Made by a program: the position numbers and the translations under genes. From Actinernus sp. WN-2022 (Eukaryota > Cnidaria > Anthozoa > Actiniaria > Actinernidae): DNA of 64,000 nt. Shown here one piece after another: positions 48,776 through 60,815 of this stretch (position 1 is the stretch's first letter; each line of letters starts with the position of its first letter). The notes below the pieces were generated by a model. The model had not been told where the DNA came from. It ran no database searches and saw only the letters and a program-made list of their open reading frames with translations. Location: assembly GCA_030867875.1 (NCBI GenBank), contig JAOWCC010000936.1:15942095-16006094 (forward strand), in the 5' to 3' direction.

Positions 48776-51700
48776 ATAGCAGAGCGGATATAGGCAGAAT
48801 TATGGCCTAATTGTTCACTTTTGGGTTAAAAGCACCAAACTTACAGGAAATATGAGTTTCCTCGTGGTTATCAATATTAGATATGGAACCAGCACGAACT
48901 CTGCTGCTGGCTCGACTTATGGGGTGATTTCCAAAATGGCCGCCATCTTGACCGGAAGTGAAATATTACGGTGTAAATATGTCTTTCTTTAACTTTATTT
49001 TAACTTTCTTTCTACATTTTATTATATAAATAGATCAAAAAAATAAAGAAATAGTAAATGAATAAATGAATTGCATTTTACTGCTCTACACACGATAAAC
49101 CGGAAGTACATAATTCCAAACCGGAAGTTCTCCTCCACACATCCATATGAGGTGTCTCCTTTGTTCTAACAGGTTTTTTTAGTTAAGTAATGAAAGTTTA
49201 GTAATGAGTGTTCAACGTTTTAATAAAAAATGAATACAAATGAAATATGTCAAAAAACTATTAAAAACGTTTTCTGTCAATATCAAAACTATTTTTTCAA
49301 GTAAACCTTTATAATTATCTTGTGTGGTGTGTTATTTTATACACATTCCTGGCAACACAAAAATTGAATTTAAAAAGTACAACTTTTGTACAATTATGAA
49401 CAATAAAAATTGTGTCATTAATACTCCCTACCGGAAGGACTGGAAAGCTACCCAAAAGGCTCTACGCGCCCATTTTGGTCCGCCATCTTGTCTTCGTAAT
49501 CGTGATGGTTGAAGAATTTGTGCCTTCTGAGATTTTTTAGAAACGTTTTACATGATCTTTGTATGACAAAAAAACCGTTAAGATATCTTCTTTATATGGA
49601 AAGAGCTTGGGATGGACCGCACTGAAAATGAAGATTTGACACGTGAAGTTTCTCTATTTTCCCTGTAAGTAACCGGTAATATTGATAGGCAAAGCGAAGG
49701 TTTTAGCTATGAATTTTACTTTATTATATCATTTCAATTCGTGCACAGCGCAAATAAACTGAAGACTGGAGTGGACGAATGAGCCTGGGACTGCATGACA
49801 TGAAGAGATGACACTGTTTATCTATTTTTCCTGTAAGTACAGTATCTGATGACTGAGCACTGGTCCATAAAAGTCACTAGCTTATCAAATGATTTGAATT
49901 CCTTTAATTTATTCCTGCATAGAGCAGATAACTCAAGAACTGTATAAAATTGTATTTATTTTAAACTGCTATTTCAGTTAAAAATGTCCATCAGTGATGA
50001 GTAATACAAGCACATATGCATCAGCCGAACCAACTGACTGGGGCAAATGTGTCATCTGCCAACAATTTAACAAGAATGAGCCTTTGCAGTGTCCAAGCGA
50101 CTCCAAGCGTCAATCAGATTTTGGTGCTGGCTATAAGACCCTAGCTGAAAATATTACTAGACTTACAGAGTTAGGATGTATGATTGCGGCTTGATGAAGG
50201 CGATGGAATGGAGAATACCTTTATAATAAACAAAGCCCGATGGCATAAAAGTTGTTTTTTGCAATTCAACTCAACGAAAGTCAAACGAGCCGAAAAACGA
50301 GCTCTGAAACAAGACAAACCAATTGGAGGAAAGTACACGCGATCAAGTGCTACGCCGACAGTCGGCAACTCTGATATCTGCTTCATTTGTGACGAGGTTG
50401 GTTGTCGAAGTAATAGTCTTCATAAAGTTTCCACTCTTGGCATGGATGCTAAAGTGCGCGAATGTGCATACACATTACAAGATGAGAAACTGTTGGCAAA
50501 GCTAAGTGAGGGAGACCTGGTGGCTCTAGAGGCATCCTATCATGCCTCCTGTCTAGCCTCTCTGTATAAGAAAGAAAAGAACGCAAAAGCAAAAGATCAA
50601 GAGAATGAAATTGAGGGGAAACCTGAAAGCATTGTTTTGGCAGAGCTTGTAGGCTTCATTGAAGAACAAAGAGCCAATTCAGAAAAAGATCTCCCAGTGT
50701 TTAAACTTGCTGACCTGGCCAGTAAGTATACGGTGCGTATGAATCAATTTGGCATAGATACAGCTGTACGTATTAACACTTCTCGTCTGAAAGAGCGTAT
50801 CCTGTGCCAAATTCCTGATCTACATGCTTTTAAACAAGGACGAGATGTCTACTTGGCATTTAGAAGTGATCTAGCAGAGTCCTTGGAGAGAGCGCACACA
50901 TGTGACGAAGATGCTATACATCTTGCTTAAGGCCGCAAGTATTCTACGTAAAGACATGCAATCCATGCATTATGCTTTTGATGGATCTTTTGATCATAAC
51001 TGTCAAGCCAACTCTGTTCCACAGTCTTTAGTGTCTTTGATTAACATGATTCTATATGGCCCTAATATTGAATCACAAGCCAGCAATTTTAGTCATTCTC
51101 AAGCCAGTATCACCATTTCCCAACTGATCCAATATAACAGTTATCTTGGAGTTAGGCGCCGTGATGCGGATATTGTGAAGCAAGAGCGACGGAATAAAGA
51201 TCGCGAGACACCAGTTCCTCTATATGTAGGACTATCAATTCATGCAAAGACCCGCAGTCGTGACTTGATAGAAACACTGCACAGTTTAGGGCTTTGTGTT
51301 TCATATGACCGGGTCCTGGCCATCTCTACCGAGCTTGGTAATTCAGTATGCCGTCGATACCAAGAGGAGCAGGTAGTCTGCCCGCCAAATCTTCGTCTTG
51401 GCTTGTTCACGACTGCAGCATTTGATAACATTGACCACAATCCGAGCTCTACCACGGCTCGCGACTCCTTTCATTGCACTGGCATATCAATGTTTCAGCA
51501 TGCGTCTGCTGATGTTCCTGGAACTATCCGCAAAAACACTGTTATTACACAAGCAACATCTACCTCGAAAAGCGTAAGTGAACTGCCCCCATCATATACA
51601 CAAGTAGCCCCAGTTGTTCTTGAAAAGAATGTTCCTGTTCATGATGAATATCGACAAGAGTCAGTGTCAGACATTGCTAGCTCTACACCTCTCAGTGAGG

Positions 51701-54700
51701 AGAAAGGCTGGCTTCAAAGTGTAAACAGCATTGTTGTAGCCAATCCACCTGATACTGAAGCAGAGAACACTCAACATGTATATTGGGCGGCATATCATTC
51801 AACGAGAGAACAGCCAAAAGACACAAGCATATCTGCCATCAGCGCTTTGCTGTCTCTTTTCCCCGATGAATCGAAGTCAGCTGCGATGATCAAACACGCA
51901 ATGGATGTTATTAAAGCTTCCATCGACTACTTGAACCCTGGTCAAGTTCCAATCATTGCTATGGACCAACCATTGTATGCCCTTGCGAAGCAAGTGCAGT
52001 GGAAGTTGAGAGAGCTGTACGGAGAGAAGAACTTTGTAATCATGTTTGGCGGTCTCCACATCGAAATGGCTTTCTTAAAGTTAATCGGTGGATGGCTGGA
52101 AGGAAGTGGCTGGACAGCTGCATTGGTGGACGCAGATGTTGCCTCATCTGGAACAGCAGATTCATTTATCAAGGCATCTAGTGTCACACGTACAAGTCGG
52201 GCTCATCAAATTACAGCAAGCAGCTTGTATATCCTACTTGAAAGTGCATACGCCAAGTACCGAGAGCTTGCGAATGGTAGCGAAACCCTTTCATTTGATG
52301 ACTGGTGTGCTCAACAAATGTCAGTACCACAATTCTACTACTGGTATACAACTATGCAGCTTGAACTATGCAGCTTGAACTGTTACTGTTGGTGTTCTTG
52401 AGAGCTCTCCGTCAATTAAATTTCAAGCAGTATATTGATTCCCTCTCCAAGATGATTCCTTGGTTTTTCGCGATGAACCACACAAATTATGCACGTTGGC
52501 TCCCTGTTCATTTGCAAGACATGCGCAGACTTCATCAGACTGCCCCTGATGTCGCATCAAAGTTTGAAGAAGGCTTTTTTACAGTACACAAGTCTTCCAG
52601 GCACTTTTCATGCATAGCCATTGACCAGGCTCATGAACAGAATAATGCCATAGTAAAAGGAAAAGGCGGAGCAGTCGGTCTACTGGAAAACCCTAATGCT
52701 CTTTGTCGCTGGATGGTGTCAGGCCCTGAGTTAGCAAGACTTGTGAATGAATTTGAAGCTGATATGAATGAAGAGGCAAACCATTAGACCCCAGTCACAG
52801 AACATCATGAAGTCCACAAGAGCTTCCAGACTTCATTCTTAGTAGATGTTAAAGCACTCGTGGCTACCATGGAAGAGCTAGGAAATCCTTTTTTGGAAGC
52901 CAGTCAAGATCTGATCGCCTTACACACGAAAGATATCCCCCGACATGAAGCAGTTTTAATGTTGCAACAGATAGAAGCTATTGGTCAAGAACAGAGCCAG
53001 TCTTACATATCTGAGTGTTTGGTCCACCGAACTAAGTCGCTGAATGACCCAATCAAGAGAAATAAAATCTATCTATTTAATGCCCCAGCACCGAAGACAT
53101 CCAAAGCGTCGCAACGAGTTTCATCTCTTAAGAGTGACTGTTCTCTCTTTTCAAGGCTATATATATCATGTCAGACAAGAGATGGAGACCTAGATCAGTT
53201 TTTCAAGCATGAAAACCAGGGATGTCCGCCAGCGTTATCTCAACTTGGGAAATTGCGTCTTCCAAGAAAGAAATCTGAACTGGTAGAATGTCTTCAATCT
53301 CACACAAGTCCACAGAGCACGATGCCTACTGATGTCAATGTTATCATTATTGACGGTGCCGCTCTAGTGAACATGATCAAACCTGGCGCAGAGAAGACAT
53401 TTTCCCAATATGCTACTGAATCATTCTTGCCCTATGTAATAGCACAGATCAACCAGTCTAGCCGAGTTGATGTCGTATGGGATGAGTACATTGACAACAG
53501 CGTAAAGGCAACTACTAGGTGTAGTCGTGGAGCTGGAGTCCGACGGCGTGTTGCAGCAAACAACCAACTGCCTCGCAACTGGAAGGACTTTCTTCGAGTA
53601 GCTGACAACAAGAGAGAATTATTCAAGTTCTTAGCACAATCCATCGAATCAATCGAGACGAATAAGCAAGTTGTAACAACAGATGGCCAAAACGTACTAT
53701 GTACCACTGCTCGTGACACTAAGAACTTATCCCCATGAGCCATGAGATCGCACATAGCTACAACCTGCGGTCTGGTAGCTCCAGACAACAGGGTGTTGTA
53801 GGGAAAACAGACAGGCTAAACAACTTTATTACCTATAAATATCAATATGTGTAAATTATGTGTAATTATTATTATTTATTATTGTATGCTTAATTTTTGA
53901 GCTGACACCCATGTAATTTAGCACTTGCTACAATTTGGGTTAAATAAACGTATATATAATGCTCACATGAAGAAGCAGACACTCGATGATTTTGCATCTT
54001 GCTGACGCCGTAGAAGAAGGATATCGGAAGATTTTAATCCGCACCGTTGATACCGATGTACTTGTGTTAACCATAGCATCGTTCCACCATCTTCAAACAG
54101 AAGAGAATACCCTGGAGCTGTGGGTTGCATTTGGAACGGGTACACATCTGCGATACATTGCTGCCCACGAAATAGCTAGTAGCCTTGGAAAACCACATTC
54201 CTGGTCACTCCCGTTTTTCCATGCATTTACGGGATGTGACACAGTTTCTTGCTTCGGTGGGAGGGGAAAGAAGACAGCACTTGAAACATGGAAGATATAC
54301 CCTGACGTAACAGATGCCTTTCTTGCCTTATCACATTGCCCAACAGAGATTAGCGAGCCCTGCATGCAACGTCTAGAGCGTTATGTCATTCTGATGTACG
54401 ATCGTACCAGCGATAAGACGGCAGTCAACGAGGCCAGGAAACAGCTGTTTTCTCAGAAAGGGCGTTCTCTGGATTCCATTCCCCCTACATGAGCTGCACT
54501 AGTGGAGCACACTAAAAGAGCTGCGTATCAGGCTGGCTACTGTTGTGGTCAAACCATGGAGCCAGCACCAGAGCTGCCAAGTCCACAAAACTGGGGATGG
54601 ACCATGAGTGACGATGGATGGCAGCCCTATTGGTCTTCTTTGCCCGATGTGACAAAGTCATGCAGAGAACTTGTCCGCTGTGCATGCAAGAAGGGTTGCA

Positions 54701-55160
54701 GAGGGAGATGTTTGTGTGTAAAGGCCGAACTAGCCTGCACTGCCTTATGTGGTTGCTCTGACTCTTGTGACAATGCTAGATGACTGTTTAATGTGACTTC
54801 CGGTAGTGTATTATTCCACTTCCGGTTTTAATCAGTACTCGTGTCAATAGTCATGTCCATCGCATATAATTGCGTTTTTTGTGACATTTTAACTCAATAT
54901 TAGTTTGAAGTATCGTTAAAATCATGTATCATCCTAAAAACAGAACAACTTCTCAATTTTGATGAATTTCCGGAGCACGACTTTTTACTTCCGGTCAAGA
55001 TGGCCGCCATTTTGAAAATCTGCCCGTAACTCGAATCAACAGCCGATTTTCGACTGGCTCCATATCGATTCTTTATGACCATAATATAACCTACATTTTC
55101 TGTAAGTTTCATGCTTTTAACCCAAAAGTGAACAATTCACACCTATATCCGCTCTACTAT
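48776..55160 (+). mobile_element. Decayed large DNA transposon with long TIRs and subterminal ACTTCCGG sites
   Basis: The left end (AGAGCGGATATAGG, then TTGTTCACTTTTGGGTTAAA) returns inverted at 55080-55160. Similarity runs over about 150 bp per end, including AAAATGGCCGCCATCTTGAC. Between the ends is a single broken coding region on the plus strand. ACTTCCGG or its complement recurs about ten times near both ends. The exact terminal base and target duplication are unclear. I recognise the coding region as a multi-copy transposon-type family of marine invertebrates but cannot name its superfamily. Confidence 0.75.
49997..54783 (+). pseudogene. Transposon-encoded protein with C-terminal CXC domain, broken in several places
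   Basis: Pieces in order: CVICQ...C zinc-like N-terminus (49997-50194); CFICDEVGC region (50184-50930); central region with VCPPNLRLGLFTTAAFDNID and VIMFGGLHIEMAFLK (50902-52401); PWFFAMNHTNYARWLPVH (52368-52787); a SRLYISCQTRDGDLDQF region (52860-53738); TVDTDVLVLTIASFHHLQ (53986-54492); Cys-rich end CRELVRCACKKGCRGRC (to 54783). Breaks: frame changes at about 50180 and 50925, a 14-bp duplication near 52356-52383, a TAG at 52785, about 220 extra bases between 53738 and 53965 and a one-base loss near 53983. The conserved Asp-rich segments suggest a transposase, but catalytic residues are not assigned. The copy cannot make a full protein. Confidence 0.72.
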
Positions 55161-55530
55161 TAGTAGATACAAGGGGAAGGGCCCCCGATATAACCCGTGT
55201 AGAGCTACTAAATAAATTAAAAATAGTCACAGCTAGGACCCGACGCCTGACCGAAACTAGAATAAACATTTTGGAGCTGATGACGGCCGAAATAAGAACG
55301 AGAAATAAATCTGCTCTCACACCGGGACGACAGAGTGGCAGGATTCTTGCCGTGATCGCTTCTCGGACTTTTCTGGCTCTGGATCGAGATCCAGTAACCA
55401 AGTGGGAACCCATATTTCCGCAAGTGAACTTCAGAATACCTCCAAGAGAATATGGGGGTTCTCTATAGAGACACTCCAAACACGAACACTATTGGAAAAC
55501 CAGCTTGGTTTTGTAAGCCAGATATCAAAA
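55161..55530 (+). other. Unrecognised open stretch
   Basis: An open reading from 55209 to 55468 encodes LMTAEIRTRNKSALTPGRQS and a following basic segment. No start, motif or relative is recognised. It may be the tail of a retroelement. Confidence 0.3.
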
Positions 55531-55624
55531 CATATAAACAAACGGATGCTTTGCGAGATAGGCAGCACTAGCCTTGAGAGAGTCTGACTAGCAAAGAGAC
55601 AGACCTCTTAAGAATAACACAAGT
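55530..55624 (-). mobile_element. Truncated copy of the U2-headed SINE body
   Basis: It matches 57650-57760 in the same orientation (ATATAAACAAACG, GAGATAGGCAGCACTA, AGCAAAGAGACAG, AATAACACAAGTTAC). It stops at TTAAGAAC, just where the U2-like head would begin, and is joined there to another repeat. Confidence 0.7.
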
Positions 55625-55725
55625 TACGAAGAGAAAAATTAAGAACAAACAAGAGCCCATCTGGGCTTTCACTCGGGCCACATGAGATTGAAGATGAAAT
55701 ACACTTTCATTTGAAATCCTCTTAG
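55625..55725. repeat. Dispersed repeat AACAAGAGCCCATCTGGGC (copy 1)
   Basis: AACAAGAGCCCATCTGGGCT with TTTCACTCGGGCCACATGAG follows. A second copy lies at 60736-60815 and a diverged third at 63547-63595 (AACAAGAGGCCCTGAGTGGC). The beginning forms a small hairpin around GGGC. Family not identified. Confidence 0.75.
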
Positions 55726-55833
55726 TATCAAGTCGTGCTTTAATTCGCCAGTGAGAACGTCAAAAAAACAGACTGGTCTATTAATCGCTTTTATGGCATG
55801 ACTATGATAACGCAGGATTCGAACAACAGAATA

Positions 55834-56081
55834 CGAGGGTCTGAATGAGGTTAACTGAATACTGACAAACGGCCTTCAAAATAACTGACAACTGACAAAT
55901 GACGATTTTTTTACTGACAACTGACAACCGAAAAATAACTGACAACTGACAAATTTGGTTTTTGTGGGTCAAACATAGTAAATTTTCTCTAGTAATGATT
56001 AACTAGGGCTAACTGACAACTGACAAATGGCCAAAATTTTAACTGACAACTGACATGTAGACCCCCCCATTCAGACCCTCG
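55834..56081. mobile_element. MITE with internal ACTGACAACTGACAAA repeats
   Basis: Inverted ends CGAGGGTCTGAATG / CATTCAGACCCTCG enclose five blocks of ACTGACAACTGACAAA. Flanks do not show a clear target duplication. Confidence 0.75.
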
Positions 56082-57378
56082 GATACTGGCAATTCCAGTG
56101 TATAAATGCAATACAATGACATATTCAGACTTTGAATTTGATTGAAAATAGATCAAAAACTCGGGGAAATGTCCGGCTAAAACTGTATGAATAAATGTGA
56201 AATGAAACATAAATTTCATAGCAAGAAAAAAAATTGTAATTCCTATAAATGAGAAAGCTCTTCCGATTAAGCCGCTTCTCATATACACAGACTGTTTCCC
56301 AAAAAAAGATTTGCGCTTATCGACACAAGAATTCAGTTGACCTTTCAAATAATTTATTCTGAGGTACGCATACTCTAAATCACAGATGTTAAATAAAGCG
56401 ATAATTAGAAGAAAAAGTACATTAACAGACAAACTGAGAGGAAATTTATTCAAATCAAAAAGAGTTTACTTACAGTACTTACGTAACTGAACTTTCGTTT
56501 TGGATCTTTTGGTAGTGTTGTGCATGTTGACAGCACCCACCTTCGTGCACATATGCACTGAATCGGAATGAAAGTCGAAGCCTACCTCGAACTTAACTTT
56601 CAGCTAACCTGTTTCCTTTCATTCCACAATGAATAATAATCTCATAAAGTAAGCCCGTAGCTTTCAATAAATTTGCCAGTGTCTGAATGAAACAGCTAGA
56701 TCTTTTCGAATTTCTCTCACGAGTCACGGCAGAAGACAGTCTGAAGCTACAAAACTTGAATTTTGAACCTCTTCACAGTAACGTAATTTAACGTCTCAGA
56801 TATTATATATATGCCCTATTTCAGCTAGCGCTGTGCATTTCAAATACTTTTTCCTCTCTCTTTGCTGGCAGTTCATGCTTCTTGTTCGTGTAGTTGCCGC
56901 ATTTCAGTTGGCATACACTGAAAACATCTGCTTAACTAAGATTTGTAAAAATCTTAGCGGATCATGTAAATATTCCGCTTGGCTCAATTGAGGGTTTCTG
57001 CCGTCAAAGTTCATTTTTTGTTTCAGTTTTCCCCATATTAGCCGACATGTATAATGTCTCGAGCTCTCAATCCAGTAGAAAGACTCTGGTTATTCTGTCG
57101 TAAAACATGCCTTAGCTGTACAAGACCGCCCACGATGGAATAGATTTCTGACAATGACTCATTGAAAGTGATATCTCCTTGTCTTGCCTTGTCTGAGAGC
57201 TTTGAACTTTCTTATCTGAGCGCGCCTGACGAGATCTAACCAACGATACCCGTTGATATCCAAACGTGTTTGGATATTGTATTTCGCTTACGTTTCTAAA
57301 TGTACATTGGATCTGTCCAAACAGCGCTGATCGAATGTATTACGGCTCCTGGTTGTTCATGTATTTTTATGGTCAACA
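56082..57378. other. Intergenic, no gene
   Basis: No convincing coding sequence. A small hairpin GATATCCAAACGTGTTTGGATAT lies at about 57256. The open stretch 55989-56453 (minus) has hydrophobic patches but no recognised motif. Confidence 0.45.
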
Positions 57379-57550
57379 AGAGCGCCAGTTGAAATATCCT
57401 GAGCCTGTTGGAAGGCTTTCGCCCTCGCGGGTCGACCATTTTGATTTACTGTATTAAATTCTGTAAATACATTAACCTGGCGATTGTTGCGTGACCAGCA
57501 CAGTGCAATCTGATTGGTGTGAATTTGACCTTTAACGCATGCGCAGATCG
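57379..57550 (-). pseudogene. Shortened copy of the repeated exon-like unit at 62240-62485
   Basis: GCCAGTTGAAATATCCTGAG, GATTTACTGTATT, TTAACCTGGCGATTGTTGCG and TTTAACGCATGCGCAGA are shared in order with 62240-62485. About 86 bp in the middle are missing, which destroys the frame. Confidence 0.7.
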
Positions 57551-57604
57551 CGTGCTACACTGAATAAAAAAAATAAAAAATAAAAATAACGACTTGCATT
57601 TTAA

Positions 57605-57799
57605 GACTCGGCGCTGCCACAGGCAGCCCGAGTAATTACAACATATAAACAAACGAGTGCTTTGGGAGATAGGCAGCACTACTAAGCCTCGAGCAGAGCC
57701 TGAATAGCAAAGAGACAGGCCCCGTAAGAGTAACACAAGTTACAAAGAGGGGAAAAATAAGAACTACACTTGATCTTAGCCAAAAGGCCGAGAAGCGAT
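57605..57799 (-). mobile_element. SINE with a U2 snRNA-derived head
   Basis: On the minus strand positions 57799-57763 read as the first 37 nt of U2 snRNA (starting ATCGCTTCTCGGCCTTTTGG), including the branch-site-pairing GTGTAGT. After a gap of about five bases TTCTTAT also matches. Then a body unrelated to U2 follows (TCTTTGTAACTTGTGTTACT) and a 3' end with ACTCGGGCTGCCTGTGGCAG. A true U2 gene would continue into stems II to IV and the Sm site, which are absent. So it is a retroposed chimera of the SINEU kind. The body recurs at 55530-55624 and the 3' end at 62515-62545. Confidence 0.72.
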
Positions 57800-58597
57800 A
57801 CTTCGGTGAATAATTGTTGAATATGTATTTTTTTTCGGCATCGCAAATGTAAATTGCATAACACTTCCATTGCCGTGTTATCGATGTGGGATAAATGAGT
57901 TTCTCAGATCACACGGCTACCGTGTCGACGCGTTGGACTTCGATACTCTATTTACCTTTTGTCTTCTTCCCAACCTTATTTTTGTTTTTCGATTGACCCA
58001 AAATTGCATTAATCTTTTCAGAATTCGCTGTAATTATTGTTTTTAAACGGTACAGCGTCGTGGTAAATACCCCAAAACGTTGACCATATTTGATAAAACA
58101 CTGCCACATTCATTTTATAAATTCTTTCGATTTCGCGGGAACTTTGGAAATTTTTAATCAGCCATAACGTTTTTTTCCCTTTTTATCAGATTCAAGTCTG
58201 ATTTTCGCTGAACACCTTCACCAAGAGGGTAGAGCACACTGAAAATATTTTCGAAATCCAATTTAAAATCCTAAATTTTGGCGCCAAGATCCGGTTACAG
58301 CGACGTCACATTCTCAATCACTACATCCAAACTACTATATTTGAGATTCCCTTGTCTTGAACTATTTTCCTACCAAATTTCAAGTTATTTGTTTTGAGCA
58401 ATTCTGTTGAAACATTCTAAATTCACTAACTTTGTCATTTTTTAAATAAATGAAATACCATAGAAATCTGTAATTAGGCAGTAATCATATGCCTTAACGT
58501 TTTAAGTTAGGTATTCTGGTGTTTTGGTACCCTGCGATTACGGTGATTCGGTTCTACAGCTGTTAAAAAGAGCACCCAACTGGGGGTGTAATCTACT
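57800..58597. other. Intergenic, no gene
   Basis: AT-rich DNA without recognised features. Confidence 0.5.
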
Positions 58598-58971
58598 CAC
58601 AGGAAACCCAAGCTCTGTTTGTGTTTTAAATTATAAGGGTTTGTATGAGATTTTTAACGAGTATTTGGTTGTATCCGTTAGGCCAGAAATACTGAAATAA
58701 AATGAATGAAAACTCCCCTGAAGTCTTTATCTGCTCTTCATTGGGCTTTGTATGCAATTTCTGTATGTTACGTTATGTTACAGACTAATTTTTTTACAGA
58801 ATTCGCTGAAATTGCATACAGAGCCCAATGAAGAACAGATAAAGACTTCAGGGGAGTTTTCATTGATTTTATTTCAGTATTTCTGGCCTAACGGATACAA
58901 CCAAATACTCGTTAAAAATCTCATACAAACTCTTATTATTTAAAACACAAACAGAGCTTGGGTTTCCTGTG
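58598..58971. mobile_element. 374-bp foldback with 7-bp TSD
   Basis: CACAGGAAACCCAAGCTCTG and its complement are the ends. The arms pair over about 170 bp. ATCTACT is present at 58591-58597 and 58972-58978. The two ends resemble those of the element at 63235-63422. Confidence 0.88.
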
Positions 58972-58978
58972 ATCTACT

Positions 58979-60517
58979 TAGCATAGAGACCCTCAGATTC
59001 CCTATCAGTCGCTCTGGCTCGCTGATAGCTAGTTCTCGAAACCGTTAACATCGACATTGGAGGGACTCGACTAGAAATGGCTGCGGAAAAAGAATTCAGA
59101 CCTATATCATTCAGGTACTTCATTGCTTAGCAGTATACTCACTCCGGTTGATGTGAATTTTAAAAGTATGTAACTGTTGGTATATATTCACGTCTAGCCT
59201 TAACTTGCCACAAGTCGCCCTTTATTTGAGCGAAGCGAGGCGAGCGACGGAGTCGAAGCAAGCGGTTATAAAAAAATTGGAAAGGACTTTGGGAAAGGCT
59301 AGTCTGAATAGCGCAGCAGAGCTGAGTGCCGGAGCTCAGTGAATCCAGGGAAGATTAAACTTTCTCTTGATAGTTTAGCATGTAGCAGTTCGGTGTACTA
59401 GAGAGAAGGTTTATAAAGCAGTATATGAGGCCCATCCTACCAACTCGGACATAGCCCAATCCGAAAAAAAACACCGACTGAAACAATACAGAAGAACCGC
59501 CACGCAGCTGCTAAGATACCAGCCAAGCTAAGGTAATTAAGGTACCAGCCAAGCTAAGGTACTTAAGGTACCAAGCTACTAAGTCGAATTACCGCCAAGA
59601 AAGAAATTTAAAACAAAACAAAATTAATCCATAACTGTATTTGAACTCCTCCTTGTTCGTTAACACCAGTTGCAAGTACAAGAAGTCATTTCTGAATTCG
59701 CTTTTAGTGGGTCTTCGATCTTTAATTAGCACCGAGGCCCTTATTAGTTTCCACTTCTGCATGTTGTTTTGATTTATATGTTGTTTACATAAATGTATTT
59801 GGTCCAAGTCCACGATACTAATCTAGGGCATGGTTTAGTATGACGAGAGGACCAGAGGTGCAAGTCCTTGTATTTCTGATCTGACGGAATCTAAATAATG
59901 GTTAATTATACTGACTCAGCCTTTAACTAAAGGGAAAGAACAGCGTTGTGAGGTTGTCAGTCTTGTCGCCACACTCTATTGACGATAATTAGGACTGACG
60001 ACTACTATCGTGCAGCTAGCTAGAGTCTTGAGATCTCTGTCAGCAACTCCTACCTCGCAGCTAGTTAATAAATTAGTACTGTTCAGACCAAATTCTGGTA
60101 TGCGTAATCTGAGCACTTTAGAGATTTAGTCTCTCAGAGATAGAAATTTGGTCTATAACTGCCCTTGGCGCGAGTGTTTTGTAATCACAAGTAATTGACC
60201 GCCAAAATGTTCAATTGAAATTTCAACCAAAATATTAAAAATGTGCGAAAAACTACTACTGACTGGTGTTCGGCGATCTGGCTCAATTGACGTACAATAC
60301 ACCCGGTAGTTGTCGTGGTAAGAGAAATTTGAGTAGTGAACGTGGTCGTAGCGAGAGCTAGAAGAAAGTCGGCTAGATCGGATGATAACACTTACTTGAC
60401 ATTTGTGTACATTGCAAAACCTTAAAATAACTAAAATCTGTCATCGATGGGCTTTTAGCGCGCCAGATCCTATTCAAACAGTCATCATCATAAATACACT
60501 TCATTATGATTACGGTA
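58979..60517. other. Intergenic, no gene
   Basis: No supported gene. A short direct repeat ACCAGCCAAGCTAAGGTA occurs twice at about 59518-59570. Confidence 0.5.
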
Positions 60518-60709
60518 TAGGCCTAGACACAAATATCACGTAAAATCGCCTAAATATGTTATAAAACAGAGAAAATAAGCATAAAACCTATAAGAAAATT
60601 CTAAATATCTCCCAAAATATCTTTTTTTCTAAATATCTAGAGTTTTTCTAAATATCCTACAACCTTCTAAATATCTCAAAAAATATCCGGATATTTGTGT
60701 CTAGGCCTA
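60518..60709. mobile_element. 192-bp MITE with perfect 8-bp TSD
   Basis: TAGGCCTAGACACAAATATC and GATATTTGTGTCTAGGCCTA are the inverted ends. TTACGGTA flanks both sides (60510-60517 and 60710-60717). An 8-bp duplication fits the hAT superfamily. The inside repeats CTAAATATC. Confidence 0.9.
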
Positions 60710-60735
60710 TTACGGTACCACAGTCTTTTGAATAT

Positions 60736-60815
60736 AACAAGAGCCCATCTGGGCTTTCACTCGGGCCACATGAGATTGAAGATGTAATACACTTTCATTT
60801 GAAATCCTCTTAGTA
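60736..60815. repeat. Dispersed repeat AACAAGAGCCCATCTGGGC (copy 2)
   Basis: About 80 bp nearly identical to 55625-55705, in the same orientation. Confidence 0.78.

Noticed and set aside
49324..49512. Small open frame in the left flank of the 48.8-55.2 kb transposon
   Set aside because: It covers subterminal ACTTCCGG-type sequence; no motif or start context supports a gene.
55352..55375. Second U2-like stretch (ATCGCTTCTCGGACTTTTCTGG) on the plus strand
   Set aside because: About 19 of 22 bases agree with the U2 start, but the similarity stops there, it lies within another open stretch, and no SINE body follows. Coincidence cannot be excluded.
57763..57799. Functional U2 snRNA gene
   Set aside because: Only the 5' 37 nt (plus a few after a gap) match. 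The Sm site and 3' stems are absent.
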